Positions 24,502-34,219 are shown, numbered from the stretch's first letter. The stretch is DNA of 64,000 nt from Verrucomicrobiota bacterium (GCA_023391285.1 JAEWBF010000039.1:1-64000); one strand, 5' to 3'. Program-made: numbers and translations. The notes: generated by a model not told the origin, from the letters alone.

Positions 24502-25611
24502 CTAGGAATAGACGGCGCCGCCGAGGAGGCGCGGGCCGTGGTAGAAAGCGAGGATCTGGCCGCTGGCGAGACCGCGTTGTGGTTCTCGGAATCGGATGAG
24601 AGCGGAGTTTTCGGCTTCGGGGATAAATTCCAGCGGAATGCGCGGGTCGCGATAGCGGACGCGTCCTTCGAGTTCGCGCGGGGAGGAGATGCTCTCGTTG
24701 ATCCAGCTGAGGGAGTGAACGCGGACCTCGCGTTGGAAGAGTCCGGGAGCGTCGGGGGAATCGAACGCGACGAGAAGCGCGCGATCCGCGGCGCGTTTGC
24801 CGACGACGACGTAGGCTTTGTTGTCGGTGTTGGAGGGGATGCCGATGCCCTTGCGCTGACCCAGCGTGTAGAAGTGAAGGCCGCGATGTTGGCCGAGCTC
24901 GCGTCCATCGGTTGCGCGAACGATGGGACCGGGTGCGTCGGGCACATAGGCGCGGAGGAAATCCTGCATTTTCACCTCGCCGATGAAGCAAATGCCCTGG
25001 CTGTCTTTTTTCTCGGCAGTCGCGAGGCCGGCTTCGCGGGCGAGGCGGCGAAGCTCGGGTTTGGCGAGATGTCCGATGGGGAAACGGGCGTCGCGGAGTT
25101 GGTCCTGCGAGAGGAGCGCGAGGAAGTAGGATTGGTCCTTGTTGGGGTCGGCGCCCTCGAGGAGGGAGAAACCGGAAGTGTCGGACGAAACGCTCACGCG
25201 TTCCGCTACGGATTCGACCCGTTGCGCGTAGTGGCCGGTGGCGACGGCGGTGAAGCCGTGGTCGCGAGCCCAGGCGCGGAAGACGCCGAACTTGATCTCG
25301 CGATTGCACATGATGTCGGGGTTCGGCGTGAGGCCGCGCGCGTAACCATCGAGCAAATACGCGACGACGCGCTCGCGGTAATCGCGCATGAAATTGACGA
25401 CGCGAAACTCGATTCCGATCTGCTCGGCGACGCGTCGGGCGTCATCGATGTCCTGCATCCACGGACAGTGGCCGATGACGTTGTCCTCGTTGATCCAGTT
25501 CTTCATGTAGGCGCCGACGACGTCGTGCCCCTGCTGCTTGAGCAGGAGCGCGGCGACGGAGCTGTCGACGCCGCCGGACATGGCGACGAGGATCTTTTCG
25601 CGAGAGGACAC
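24502..25611 (-). CDS. mnmA: tRNA-specific 2-thiouridylase MnmA
   Basis: A 369-residue enzyme that thiolates U34 of tRNA-Lys, Glu and Gln. The PP-loop SGGVDS (12-17) binds ATP. The catalytic cysteines are Cys102 in NPDIMCNREIKF and Cys208 in DSQGICFIG. GHYAQ, LLEGADPNKDQSYFL and YTLGQRKGIGI are further family motifs. Length is typical. It is the first gene of the minus-strand run that continues into the serine hydrolase. The 110 bp upstream, before malQ, show no other gene. Confidence 0.96.
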   Translation of the reverse strand: MSSREKILVAMSGGVDSSVAALLLKQQGHDVVGAYMKNWINEDNVIGHCPWMQDIDDARRVAEQIGIEFRVVNFMRDYRERVVAYLLDGYARGLTPNPDIMCNREIKFGVFRAWARDHGFTAVATGHYAQRVESVAERVSVSSDTSGFSLLEGADPNKDQSYFLALLSQDQLRDARFPIGHLAKPELRRLAREAGLATAEKKDSQGICFIGEVKMQDFLRAYVPDAPGPIVRATDGRELGQHRGLHFYTLGQRKGIGIPSNTDNKAYVVVGKRAADRALLVAFDSPDAPGLFQREVRVHSLSWINESISSPRELEGRVRYRDPRIPLEFIPEAENSALIRFREPQRGLASGQILAFYHGPRLLGGAVYS

Positions 25612-25721
25612 GTGAAAAGCGACGCGTCGCCGCGAGCGATTGTCAACGGAGCGGATTCCGCGCGAGGAAGACTGCCGGCGGCGCCGGCGAGCGATCTTCC
25701 GGCGGCGGCGGGCGTCTCGCC

Positions 25722-27290
25722 CTATTGCGGCTTGGTGGGCGCGCGGCCGTAGAGGGAAGCGAGGTCGTGGAGATACGTGGAAGCGCCGTCGCGGAGGGAG
25801 CGGAGTTGTTCGGCGCGGTAGCGCCAGCTCCAGTTGCCTTGCGAGCGACCCGGGGTGTTGAAGCGGGCTTCGGCGCCGAGCGAAAACATGTCTTGCAGTG
25901 GGATAACGGCCAGGCGGGCGACCGAGCCGTAGGCGGCGCGGATGAAATCCCAGCCGATTTCGCGGCCGCTCACGCGGAAGTAGCGGCGCACGTGATCGCG
26001 GGTGAGTTCGTCGATCGAGGCATACCAGCCGAGCGTGGTGTCGTTGTCGTGCGTGCCGGGATAAATGACGCTATTCGGGCGGTGATTGTGCGGGAGGTAG
26101 AGGTTGTCGGCGCCGCCCCCGAAGGCGAATTGCAGGATGGCCATGCCGGGGAGGCCGGTCGCTTCGCGGAGCGTGATGACGGACGGCGCGAGTTCGCCGA
26201 GGTCTTCGGCGATGAGCTTCGCGTCTGGGAGGGCGGCGCGGACAGCTTTGAAGAATTCGAGGCCGGGTCCTTGTTCCCACGTGCCGGTGCGGGCGTTGGG
26301 GGCGTCGGCGGGGATCGACCAATAGGTGTCGAAGCCGCGGAAGTGATCGATGCGAACGATGTCGTAGAGCTCGAAGTTCGCGCGTAAGCGGTCGAGCCAC
26401 CATTTGTAGCCGTCGGCGGCGTGAGCCGGCCAGTGATAGAGCGGATTGCCCCAGAGTTGTCCGTCGGCGGAGAAGTAGTCGGGCGGCACGCCGGCCACGA
26501 AGGTGGGACGCAGCGTTTTGGGATCGAGTTGGAAGAGCTGCGGATTTGCCCAGACATCGGCGCTGTCGATGGCGGCGAAGATGGGCGTGTCGCCGATGAT
26601 GGAGATGTCCATCTCCCGGGCGCGGGCGCGAAGCTTGGCCCATTGGCCGAAGAACAAGTATTGAACAAACGCATACGCGTCGGCGCGGCCGCTGAGTTGG
26701 GCGGCCAGAGGAGATTTGCGCGCGGTGGGGAAGGAGCGGACATCGGCGGGCCATTCCCACCAAGGTTGACCCTTGAAATGTTCCTTCAGCGCGGAGAAGA
26801 GGCAGTAGCTTTCGAGCCAGGTGCTGTGCTGCTGGCGGAAGGCGTTGAAGTCGCCGTAGGGCAAGACGCGTTTGGGATCGCGGCGCGCGGTTTCGTAGGC
26901 CGAGAAGAGAATGGGCAACTTCAGTTGGTAGAGCGCGCCGAAATCGACTCGATCCGCCGGCAGGGCGCGGAGCGGAGCAACGGCGTCGGCGCTGATCAGC
27001 CCGGCCTGCACGAGGGCGCCGGGATCGATCAGATAAGGATTGCCCGCGAAGGCGGAGAAACACTGGTAAGGCGAATCGCCGTAGCCGGTGGGGCCGAGCG
27101 GGCACAGTTGCCAGGCGGAGATGCCCGCCTGCGCAAAGAAATCGAGGAGGTTGAAAGCTTCTTGATCGAACGCGCCCACGCCATACGGGCTCGGGAGCGA
27201 AGTGGGGTGGAGGAGCACGCCGACGCTGCGGCGGTCGAGCCAGTCGAAAATGGGAGCACAGGCCTCGGGTGAAGAAGGAGCAGGCGGCAT
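25722..27290 (-). CDS. malQ: 4-alpha-glucanotransferase (amylomaltase)
   Basis: A 522-residue GH77 enzyme that disproportionates maltooligosaccharides in glycogen/maltose metabolism. It begins with SVGVLLHPTSLPSPYGVGAFD and WQLCPLGPTGYGDSPYQ. The catalytic nucleophile lies in VRIDHFRGF, the acid/base Glu in LIAEDLGEL, and the third acidic residue in GTHDNDTTLGW. The third in-frame start (ATG 27290) is preferred: the extra 11-22 residues of the longer forms are not family-like, and a TACAAT box lies 32 bp upstream. It is divergent from the disaccharide operon. Confidence 0.95.
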   Translation of the reverse strand: MPPAPSSPEACAPIFDWLDRRSVGVLLHPTSLPSPYGVGAFDQEAFNLLDFFAQAGISAWQLCPLGPTGYGDSPYQCFSAFAGNPYLIDPGALVQAGLISADAVAPLRALPADRVDFGALYQLKLPILFSAYETARRDPKRVLPYGDFNAFRQQHSTWLESYCLFSALKEHFKGQPWWEWPADVRSFPTARKSPLAAQLSGRADAYAFVQYLFFGQWAKLRARAREMDISIIGDTPIFAAIDSADVWANPQLFQLDPKTLRPTFVAGVPPDYFSADGQLWGNPLYHWPAHAADGYKWWLDRLRANFELYDIVRIDHFRGFDTYWSIPADAPNARTGTWEQGPGLEFFKAVRAALPDAKLIAEDLGELAPSVITLREATGLPGMAILQFAFGGGADNLYLPHNHRPNSVIYPGTHDNDTTLGWYASIDELTRDHVRRYFRVSGREIGWDFIRAAYGSVARLAVIPLQDMFSLGAEARFNTPGRSQGNWSWRYRAEQLRSLRDGASTYLHDLASLYGRAPTKPQ

Positions 27291-27321
27291 GGGAGAGGGA
27301 ACGTTCGGTAGATTCCTGAGC

Positions 27322-27327
27322 ATTGTA
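27322..27327 (-). promoter_or_regulatory. Possible -10 box of malQ
   Basis: TACAAT on the minus strand, 32 bp upstream of the chosen malQ ATG. No good -35 hexamer is seen at 17 bp, so this is a weak call. Confidence 0.3.
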
Positions 27328-27395
27328 AAGGAGCACGCGGGTTTGTGTGGAGCCACTTGCCGGAGATCCGATGCGGAGGGAACGAGTCGGGAAAA

Positions 27396-27417
27396 CGCCT
27401 GACCAAAACGTCAGGCG
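27396..27417. other. 7-bp inverted repeat in the malQ / disaccharide operon divergent region
   Basis: CGCCTGA, 9-nt gap, TCAGGCG. It could be an operator or an RNA hairpin. Besides this repeat and the weak malQ -10 box I see nothing recognisable in the 268-bp space 27291-27558. Confidence 0.4.
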
Positions 27418-27558
27418 CGGTGCCTTGAGGGTGGGTTTGGTTCGCCCGCACGTTGACCCTCCCAGCACGAGGTCCAAACGACGCAATGAAGTGCGCGGCA
27501 CCATCGCCGTGGACCCTCCAGCCGCCGGAAATGGGCGGCACTTGTGCTATTGTAGCCT

Positions 27559-28905
27559 ATGACACGACAAGCGCTCCACGCCGACAGCTCCCTTCCACGC
27601 ATTGCGATGATATCCACGCACGGCTATGTTGCCGCCGTGCCGCCGTTGGGCGCGGCCGACACAGGAGGGCAGGTTGTCTATGTGCTCGAGCTCTCCAAGA
27701 AGCTCGCGCTGCTCGGTTACGAGGTGGACATCTGGACGCGACAGTTCGAAGACCAGCCGCAGTTCGAGGAAGTCTCGGATCGCGTGCGAGTCGTTCGCGT
27801 GCCGTGCGGCGGGAAGGATTTCATCCCGAAGGAATATCTGGTCGAATACTTGGATGAATGGGGCGAGCACGCGCTGAGGCTGATCCAGAAGCACGGGTTG
27901 AAATACGATTTCATCAACAGTCACTATTGGGATGCGGGGGTGGCGGGGCAGCATCTGGCGGAAGTGCTCGACGTTCCTCACGTGCACACGCCGCATTCGC
28001 TCGGCCTGTGGAAGCAACGTCAGATGGAGCGCGACTATCCGGGAGACGCGGCAAAGTTCGAAAAGCAATACAACTTCACGCGCCGCGTGCGCGACGAGCG
28101 GAAGCTCTATCGCGATTGCAATCTGGTCGTGGCGACAACGCCCCCGCAGCTCGATTTCATCATCGAGGATTATGAAGTGCCGGCGGAGCGGGTGCGAATG
28201 GTGCCGCCGGGCTACGACGACAATCGGTATTACCCGGTTGGCGAAGCGAGCCGTCAGGCGATTCGTCAGCGATTTGGTTTCGAAGGGAAGGTGGTGCTCG
28301 CGCTCGGGCGGCTAGCGCGCAACAAAGGCTACGACCTCCTGATCGAGGCGTTCGATCTTTTGGCGCAACGCGAGCCGACTGCTAAGCTCTATCTCGCGAT
28401 TGGCGGCTCCGACTTGAACGACTTCGAGAAGTCGCTGCTGGCCGAGTATCAGGCGGTCGCGGCGCGGACATCGGCGCCGGATCGCATTACGTTCGGCTCC
28501 TTCATCGCCGAGGAGGATCTCGCGGACTATTACCGCGCGGCGGACATGTTTGTGCTGTCGAGCCGCTACGAGCCCTTTGGCATGACTGCGATCGAGGCGA
28601 TGGCTTCGGGGACGCCGACGGTGGTGACCGTGCATGGTGGTTTGTATCGTGCGGTGACGTTTGGGCGGCATGCGCTTTATGCAGACCCGTTCGATCGCGA
28701 GGATCTCGGAATAACGATGGCAAAGATTTTTCGCCATCCGCGGCTGAAGAGCCGGCTGTCCCGCATGGGCGCGCACAAGGCGCGCAGCTTGTTCACGTGG
28801 ACGGGAGTCGCGCAGCAACTTGTGGCTGCGGTGGAGCAGCGGCCTTCGACGGTGCTGACGCTTGCCGACACGGAATGGGATGAGCCGTGGAACGACAGTG
28901 AGTGA
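27559..28905 (+). CDS. Sucrose-phosphate or mannosylfructose-phosphate synthase-like glycosyltransferase
   Basis: A 448-residue GT4 retaining enzyme. Its N-terminal domain has ISTHGYVAAVPPLGAADTGGQVVYVLEL, with the DTGGQ loop typical of sucrose synthase and sucrose/mannosylfructose-phosphate synthases. INSHYWDAG, HTPHSLGLWK, VPPGYDDNRYYPV and the C-terminal SRYEPFGMTAIEAMASGTP (E-x7-E type) follow. It should join a nucleotide sugar to fructose 6-phosphate. Overall it looks closest to the Agrobacterium mannosylfructose-phosphate synthase type, so GDP-mannose or UDP-glucose are both possible donors. The next two genes encode a sugar phosphatase fusion and a fructokinase, which supports a fructose-containing disaccharide. 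Confidence 0.85.
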   Translation: MTRQALHADSSLPRIAMISTHGYVAAVPPLGAADTGGQVVYVLELSKKLALLGYEVDIWTRQFEDQPQFEEVSDRVRVVRVPCGGKDFIPKEYLVEYLDEWGEHALRLIQKHGLKYDFINSHYWDAGVAGQHLAEVLDVPHVHTPHSLGLWKQRQMERDYPGDAAKFEKQYNFTRRVRDERKLYRDCNLVVATTPPQLDFIIEDYEVPAERVRMVPPGYDDNRYYPVGEASRQAIRQRFGFEGKVVLALGRLARNKGYDLLIEAFDLLAQREPTAKLYLAIGGSDLNDFEKSLLAEYQAVAARTSAPDRITFGSFIAEEDLADYYRAADMFVLSSRYEPFGMTAIEAMASGTPTVVTVHGGLYRAVTFGRHALYADPFDREDLGITMAKIFRHPRLKSRLSRMGAHKARSLFTWTGVAQQLVAAVEQRPSTVLTLADTEWDEPWNDSE

Positions 28906-29000
28906 ACGCGCCGGAAGGATCTGGGTTGTGAGCCGGAAATTCGTTCACTCCTCCGTTCGGAAGGAGTTGTGCCGAAGGACAGTGTGATAATGGTGTCGCC

Positions 29001-31097
29001 ATGCTTCCCGATTCCGGCGCGCAGCCGATCCGACTCTTTTCCACCGATCTCGATGGCACCCTGCTGGGGAATCCCGAAGCAGAGCAGCGATTCAAGCACA
29101 CTTGGGAATCGCTGAAGCGAGAGACGCGTCCGATTCTGGTGTTCAATACCGGACGGTCGGTGCGCGATGTGCGTTCGTTGATCAAGGCGCGCAAGCTTCC
29201 CGAGCCGGACATCATTATCGGAGGGGTAGGGACCGAACTTTTCGACCCTCACACGCGGCCGCAGTTTGCGGATTTTGGCGCTCAGTTTGGCGAAGGATGG
29301 GATCTGGCCAAAGTCGAGGAGATCGTGGGTTCGGCGCCGGGCATCGAGCGGCAACCGCCCGAGTTTCTGCATCCTTACAAGTCGAGCTGGTATTGGCACC
29401 GGATCGACCGGAAGAAAATCGACGAGCTTCGTCAGCGACTGCAGGACGCCGGGCTGCAGGCGACGATTGTGTATTCAAGTTTGCGTGATCTCGACGTGCT
29501 GCCGAAACGCGCGACGAAGGGCAATGCACTGGTATGGTTGTGCGAGCGGTTGAACGTGCCGCTCGACACGGTGCTCGTGGCGGGAGACACCGGCAACGAC
29601 AGCAGCATGTTTTTGGTTCCCGGCGTAAAAGGGATCGTCGTCGAGAATGCGCAGCCGGAGTTGTTCGAAGCGGTGGTGGAGTTGCCGGTGTATGTGACTC
29701 ACCAAGTGATGGCGGACGGTGTATTGGAAGGACTGAAGCATTTCGGCGTGATACCGGAGGTTCCGCGGCCGGATCCGGCTCCGGGGCGGGAGCGCGGTGG
29801 GATTTGGAAAGGCATGTTGTTCGGCCCGGAATCGCTGCGGTCGTTGCGCCAGGAAGACCGCGAACTGATCGCGACAGGATACGAGAAGGCGCTGGAGGCG
29901 CTACGGAAGAATATCACACCGCTGGGCTTCTCCGCCTGCTCGCTGGCGGACAATACGGTCACGGGAACCGATATCAATTACCGCAGCATCTGGGCGCGCG
30001 ACGGCTGCTTCACGATCGTGCAGACGGTCGAGATGGACGACCCGGACATTCGCGAAGCGCAGTTGAACACGCTTCGGACTCTGCTGGACGCGGTGAGTCC
30101 CGCGGGACAAGTGCCCGCGAATGTGCGCATCGAGACGCGGGAGCCGGAATATTCCGGCGTCGGCGGAATCGCTTCGATCGACAGCGGGCTATGGCTGATC
30201 ATCGCCGTGTATCATTATGTGACGAACACGGGAGACATGTCATTGCTTTCCCAATACGGCTATCGGCTGCAGCGGATCATGGACTGGCTGTCGGCGCAGG
30301 ACAGCAACACGGACGGGTTGATCGAGGTGCCGGAAGCGGGTGATTGGACCGATCTTTTCGGTCGCAGCTATCACGTGCTTTACGACGAAGTGTTGTGGTA
30401 TCGAGCCAACGTGTGCTTTGGCCGTTTGCTCGAGTTTCAACAGGATTTCGTCCGCGCCGCGGACTATCTGCGGTGGTCGCAACACATCGCCGGGAAGATC
30501 AAAGTCTCGTTCTGGCCCACGACGGGCGTGGAGACATCGTCGCGCAGCACGTTCGCGGACCGGCAAACCTCGTTGGGCGACACGCAGTATCTTTTGGCGG
30601 AGATCACACCCTTCAGCTTCAACTGGCGGTGCGACGTGCTCGCGAACATCCTGGCGTTTTTGACCAATGTGATCGACGTCGAGCGGGCGCGGACGGCATT
30701 TCGTTTCATGTGGGGCGTCGGCGTGAACGACCCGTATCCGGTCGCGAATCTCTATCCGGCGGTGCAGTCGGGCGATCCCGATTGGCGGCCTTATTATACG
30801 GTGAACCTGTTGAATCTTCCGCATCACTATCACAACGGCGGGATTTGGCCCTTCATCGGAGGGATGTGGGTGCGTTTCGTTCACCGGCTCGGTTTGAGCG
30901 ACATTGCGCGCACGGAGCTCGTGAAGCTCGCGCGCGTCAACCAGCTCGGAAAAGCAACTCCGTGGGAATTCAACGAATGGGTGCACGGCACGACGGGACG
31001 CCCGATGGGCAAGGCTTATCAGGCGTGGTCGGCTGCGGCTTACCTGCGGGCGTGCCAGGAACTGCACATGAGTCCGGAGTCGATTCGCGATGAGTGA
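29001..31097 (+). CDS. Sucrose-phosphatase-like HAD domain fused to invertase-like (GH100-type) domain
   Basis: A 698-residue bifunctional protein. Residues 10-245 form an SPP-type HAD phosphatase: DLDGT with Asp16/Asp18, VFNTGRS, and GDTGNDSSMF (195-). Residues about 260-690 form an (alpha/alpha)6 glycosidase: YRSIWARDG (327-335), EAGDWTDLFGRSYHVLYDE, YHNGGIWPF (610-618), and a terminal FNEWVHGTTGRPMGKAYQAWSAAAYL. These motifs best fit alkaline/neutral invertases (GH100), with an amylo-1,6-glucosidase-like enzyme as the alternative. The phosphatase would release the disaccharide made by the upstream synthase, and the hydrolase would cleave it. Its stop overlaps the fructokinase start by 8 bp. 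Confidence 0.83.
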   Translation: MLPDSGAQPIRLFSTDLDGTLLGNPEAEQRFKHTWESLKRETRPILVFNTGRSVRDVRSLIKARKLPEPDIIIGGVGTELFDPHTRPQFADFGAQFGEGWDLAKVEEIVGSAPGIERQPPEFLHPYKSSWYWHRIDRKKIDELRQRLQDAGLQATIVYSSLRDLDVLPKRATKGNALVWLCERLNVPLDTVLVAGDTGNDSSMFLVPGVKGIVVENAQPELFEAVVELPVYVTHQVMADGVLEGLKHFGVIPEVPRPDPAPGRERGGIWKGMLFGPESLRSLRQEDRELIATGYEKALEALRKNITPLGFSACSLADNTVTGTDINYRSIWARDGCFTIVQTVEMDDPDIREAQLNTLRTLLDAVSPAGQVPANVRIETREPEYSGVGGIASIDSGLWLIIAVYHYVTNTGDMSLLSQYGYRLQRIMDWLSAQDSNTDGLIEVPEAGDWTDLFGRSYHVLYDEVLWYRANVCFGRLLEFQQDFVRAADYLRWSQHIAGKIKVSFWPTTGVETSSRSTFADRQTSLGDTQYLLAEITPFSFNWRCDVLANILAFLTNVIDVERARTAFRFMWGVGVNDPYPVANLYPAVQSGDPDWRPYYTVNLLNLPHHYHNGGIWPFIGGMWVRFVHRLGLSDIARTELVKLARVNQLGKATPWEFNEWVHGTTGRPMGKAYQAWSAAAYLRACQELHMSPESIRDE

Positions 31098-32010
31098 GCG
31101 CAAGTCCGCGATGCGTGCGGAACGGAGCGGGTCGAAGCCGACGGTGGTTTGCTTCGGCGAAGTGCTGTGGGATTGTTTGCCGCGAGGACTTTTCCTGGGC
31201 GGGGCGCCGGTCAATGGGGCCTACCATCTCGCGCAGCAGGGATTGAATGTTTTGCCCGTGACTGCGGTGGGAGCCGACTTTCTGGGGGACGAAGCGCGCA
31301 GGCGAATCGAAGCGTGGGGCGTGGATGCGCGTTTTGTGCAGCGATGCGCCGATCGGCCAACGGGAACGGTGAGCGCGACCGTGGATGCAAAGGGCGTTGC
31401 CACGTATGAGATCGTGCGAAACGTCGCGTGGGATCGGATCGAGGCGCCGGAAGGATTGAAGCGGTTGAGGCCGGAGCCGCGGGCGATCGTGTTTGGCACG
31501 TTGGCGCTGCGAGGCGCGTTCAATCGTCGGACGTTGAAAGCGCTTTGGGAGACCTGGCCCGATGCAATGCGGGTGGTCGATTTGAACTTTCGGCCGCCGT
31601 TCGATACGCCCGCTGTCGTCCGCCTGGTGCTGCGCGAAGCGGACATTGTGAAGTTGAATGAAGACGAATTAGGTCGATGGCTGGGCGAGACGGTGCGGAC
31701 TGAGCGAGCGATGGAGCGTGCGGCGCGGCGCTTGGCGGAAAAACACAAATTGTCACGGGTATGTGTGACGGCTGGCGACAAAGGAGCTGGGTTGTTGTGG
31801 GACGACCGGTGGGATTGGGAGCCGGCGCGGTCGGTGAACGTGCGAGATACGGTGGGCGCTGGGGATGCTTTTCTCGCGGGATTGTTGGGAGCGGTGTTGC
31901 GAGGGGAGAACGCGCGAGAGGCGTTGCGCCGCGCGTGTCGACTGGGCGAATGGGTGGCGAGCCAGGATGGAGCAACGCCGGAGTATTCGAAAACGGGGAT
32001 ACCGAACTAG
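31090..32010 (+). CDS. Fructokinase, PfkB family
   Basis: A 306-residue ribokinase-family sugar kinase. FGEVLWDCLPRGLFLGGAPVNGAYHL is the fructokinase-like N-terminal GG motif. The C-terminal NVRDTVGAGDAFLAGLLG holds the anion hole and catalytic Asp. Overlap with the upstream fusion protein (8 bp) shows one operon, so it probably phosphorylates the fructose released by the invertase-like domain. The gene ends 25 bp before the convergent sensor kinase gene. Confidence 0.9.
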   Translation: MSERKSAMRAERSGSKPTVVCFGEVLWDCLPRGLFLGGAPVNGAYHLAQQGLNVLPVTAVGADFLGDEARRRIEAWGVDARFVQRCADRPTGTVSATVDAKGVATYEIVRNVAWDRIEAPEGLKRLRPEPRAIVFGTLALRGAFNRRTLKALWETWPDAMRVVDLNFRPPFDTPAVVRLVLREADIVKLNEDELGRWLGETVRTERAMERAARRLAEKHKLSRVCVTAGDKGAGLLWDDRWDWEPARSVNVRDTVGAGDAFLAGLLGAVLRGENAREALRRACRLGEWVASQDGATPEYSKTGIPN

Positions 32011-32035
32011 GGAACCGAACAGTCGCTGATCGATC

Positions 32036-33427
32036 CTAGCGGGGAAGGCGGAGACGAAACACGGAGCCGCGCGGTTCAGCGGGCTGCCATTCCAATGTGC
32101 CGCCGAGAGCGCGCATGTAGGCTGCGGCGAGCGCGAGACCAAGGCCGAAGCCGCCGTCGTTGCGGCTGCGTCCGCGATCGATGCGATAAAAGCGATCGGT
32201 GATGCGAGCGCGATGTTCCGGCGGCACGCCGGGTCCTTGATCGATCACTTCGATGGTGCAGGCGTGCGAAAGGTCACGGACGACGACGCGAATGGTGGAA
32301 GCGGGCGGACTGTATTTGACCGCGTTGTCGACGAGGTTCTGCAAAGACTGACGAAGCAGGATGGGATCCGTGTGGATCTCGCAACGACCTGGTTCGATGA
32401 GCAGCGACTGGCCCTTGGCTTCGGCGAGCACCGCCAGTTCCGTCACGCAGCTCGAAACGAGATCGTCGATCGCAACCGCTTCCAGGTTCACCGCGCAGAC
32501 GTCTGCACTGGCGAGTTCGAGCAGGCGTTCGATCAGGAGCTGCAGTCGTTCCGACTCCTCGAGCATGCTGCCGATGATGTCGCGATATTCCTCGACGGTG
32601 CGGCCGCGACGCAGACCGACTTCGCCCACGCTGCGAAGGGTGGTAAGCGGCGTGCGAAGTTCGTGCGAAGCGTCGGCCACGAAGCGGTCGAGCGCGATGA
32701 ATGAATTCTGCAAGCGGTCGAGCGTGACGTTAAACACCGTCGCGAGCTGACCCAGTTCGTCGCTCGGGTTTGTGACCGGCAGGCGCCGGCTGAGGTCCTC
32801 GGCGTTGATGCGGCGCGCCTGTTCGACCATGCGATCGAGTGGCTTCAACCAGCGCCGCGTGATCATGTAGCCACCGACGACGAGCAGCGTGATCATCGCT
32901 GGAAGAGCAATGACGATGATGAGCACCAACGCCTGCAACGCGTCGGCGCTCGGCACGTGATTGCGCATCAGGCGCACCATCGCGGGACGACCCGTGCCCA
33001 GATCGATGGGGAGTGAGAGCGAACGGAGGCGAAGATCGGGCGTGACGTTGAAGATCGAGATCGTTTCACGGCCCATGGCGGGAGCGGGCGGCAGGCGATC
33101 GAGACGGGATTCGTCGAGCTGCCACCAACGCGCGATCAAGGTCCCATCGTCGTCCCAAATTTCGAACCACGGAATCCGTGACGTTTGACGATCGAGAACG
33201 AGGAGCGGTTGACCTGCCCACAGCGCGGTGCCTTCGGGCGAGAGCGAGAGATTCGTTCGAACCTTGGCGAGGTCGCTACGGAGTTGCCGATCGAGCGGTT
33301 GGGCGAGGCGTTCGGCGACGTAGAGGTAGAGGGTGGCGCTGAAGACGGAGAGCAACAGCGCTCCGCCGAGCGCATACCACGTTGCGAGGCGGAATCGCAG
33401 CGTGCGCTGTTGCCACCAGCGGCGCAT
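32036..33427 (-). CDS. HAMP sensor histidine kinase
   Basis: A 463-residue membrane kinase. Two TM helices (about 13-36 and 165-188) flank a periplasmic sensor region. A HAMP domain (RRWLKPLDRMVEQ) is followed by the HisKA helix with His255 in ASHELRTPL, the N box LVDNAVKY, and G boxes DQGPGVP and GGFGLGLALA. The layout is CusS/QseC-like. Its start overlaps the regulator stop by 3 nt at most, and the beta-helix gene is further upstream, so the three form one operon. Signal unknown. Confidence 0.94.
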   Translation of the reverse strand: MRRWWQQRTLRFRLATWYALGGALLLSVFSATLYLYVAERLAQPLDRQLRSDLAKVRTNLSLSPEGTALWAGQPLLVLDRQTSRIPWFEIWDDDGTLIARWWQLDESRLDRLPPAPAMGRETISIFNVTPDLRLRSLSLPIDLGTGRPAMVRLMRNHVPSADALQALVLIIVIALPAMITLLVVGGYMITRRWLKPLDRMVEQARRINAEDLSRRLPVTNPSDELGQLATVFNVTLDRLQNSFIALDRFVADASHELRTPLTTLRSVGEVGLRRGRTVEEYRDIIGSMLEESERLQLLIERLLELASADVCAVNLEAVAIDDLVSSCVTELAVLAEAKGQSLLIEPGRCEIHTDPILLRQSLQNLVDNAVKYSPPASTIRVVVRDLSHACTIEVIDQGPGVPPEHRARITDRFYRIDRGRSRNDGGFGLGLALAAAYMRALGGTLEWQPAEPRGSVFRLRLPR

Positions 33428-34194
33428 CAGCCCGTTTCCTGCGCGAGCCGGTAACCGATGCCGCGCACGGTGTGAATCAGCTTCTCGGCGCCGTCACGGT
33501 CCACCTTGCGGCGCAGGCGCATGATTTGGACGTCGATCACATTATCGAGCGAGGTGAAGCGATGGCTTTGTTTCCAGACATCGCGCTCGAGCATCTCGCG
33601 AGTGACGATCTGGCCTTGGTAGCGGAGCAAGTATTCGAGGATATCGACTTCTCGCGGAGTCAGCGAAATTTCCTCATTCCCTCGAACGGCGAGGCGCGCG
33701 CGGGTGTCGAGCTGCAGATCACCGCAACGCAGAAAGTGACCAGAACTCATTACCGGGCGACGCAGCAGCGCGCGACTCCGCGCCAGGAGTTCGGCAAATG
33801 CGAAGGGCTTCGTGAGATAGTCATCGGCGCCGCTTTCGAGGCCCGCGACGCGGTCGGGCACGGTGCCGCGTGCCGTCAGCATGAGCACGGGTGTTTGATG
33901 ACCGCGTTGGCGGAAATGGCGGAGCACCTCGAGCCCGTCGCGATCGGACAGCAGCCAGTCGAGAATCAGGAGATCGAACGCCTCGCGTTCGAGGAGGTCG
34001 ACGGCTTCGGCGCCGTTGCTGGCGGCGAGAACATTCCATCCCTCGAGTTGGAAGCCCTCGGTGATGGACGCGCGGGTCTTTGTCTCGTCTTCGACGACGA
34101 GGATGCGGGGTGTGGATGTGGCGTGGCTGTTGGGCAAAACGGCGTGGGACTCGGTGGAAGCGGGCGTGATGCCGCGACTGTTGCGCAAACTCAT
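33427..34194 (-). CDS. OmpR-family response regulator
   Basis: A 255-residue transcription regulator. The receiver has Asp79 in LLILDWLLSDRDG, Thr107 in LMLTARG and Lys129 in LTKPF. The winged-helix output domain includes ISLTPREVDILEYLLR and the C-terminal LDNVIDVQIMRLRRKVD and HTVRGIGYRL. The first 28 residues are a variable extension, so a later start is possible. It lies between the secreted beta-helix gene (25 bp upstream) and its sensor kinase. Confidence 0.94.
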   Translation of the reverse strand: MSLRNSRGITPASTESHAVLPNSHATSTPRILVVEDETKTRASITEGFQLEGWNVLAASNGAEAVDLLEREAFDLLILDWLLSDRDGLEVLRHFRQRGHQTPVLMLTARGTVPDRVAGLESGADDYLTKPFAFAELLARSRALLRRPVMSSGHFLRCGDLQLDTRARLAVRGNEEISLTPREVDILEYLLRYQGQIVTREMLERDVWKQSHRFTSLDNVIDVQIMRLRRKVDRDGAEKLIHTVRGIGYRLAQETG

Positions 34195-34219
34195 GTTCGG
34201 TCAAACCCGCTTCCCGGCG

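Noticed and set aside
23035..25752. A 905-residue plus-strand open frame
   Set aside because: It is antisense to the serine hydrolase and mnmA genes, both of which have clear active-site motifs on the minus strand. The antisense product is low-complexity Glu/Gly/Val.
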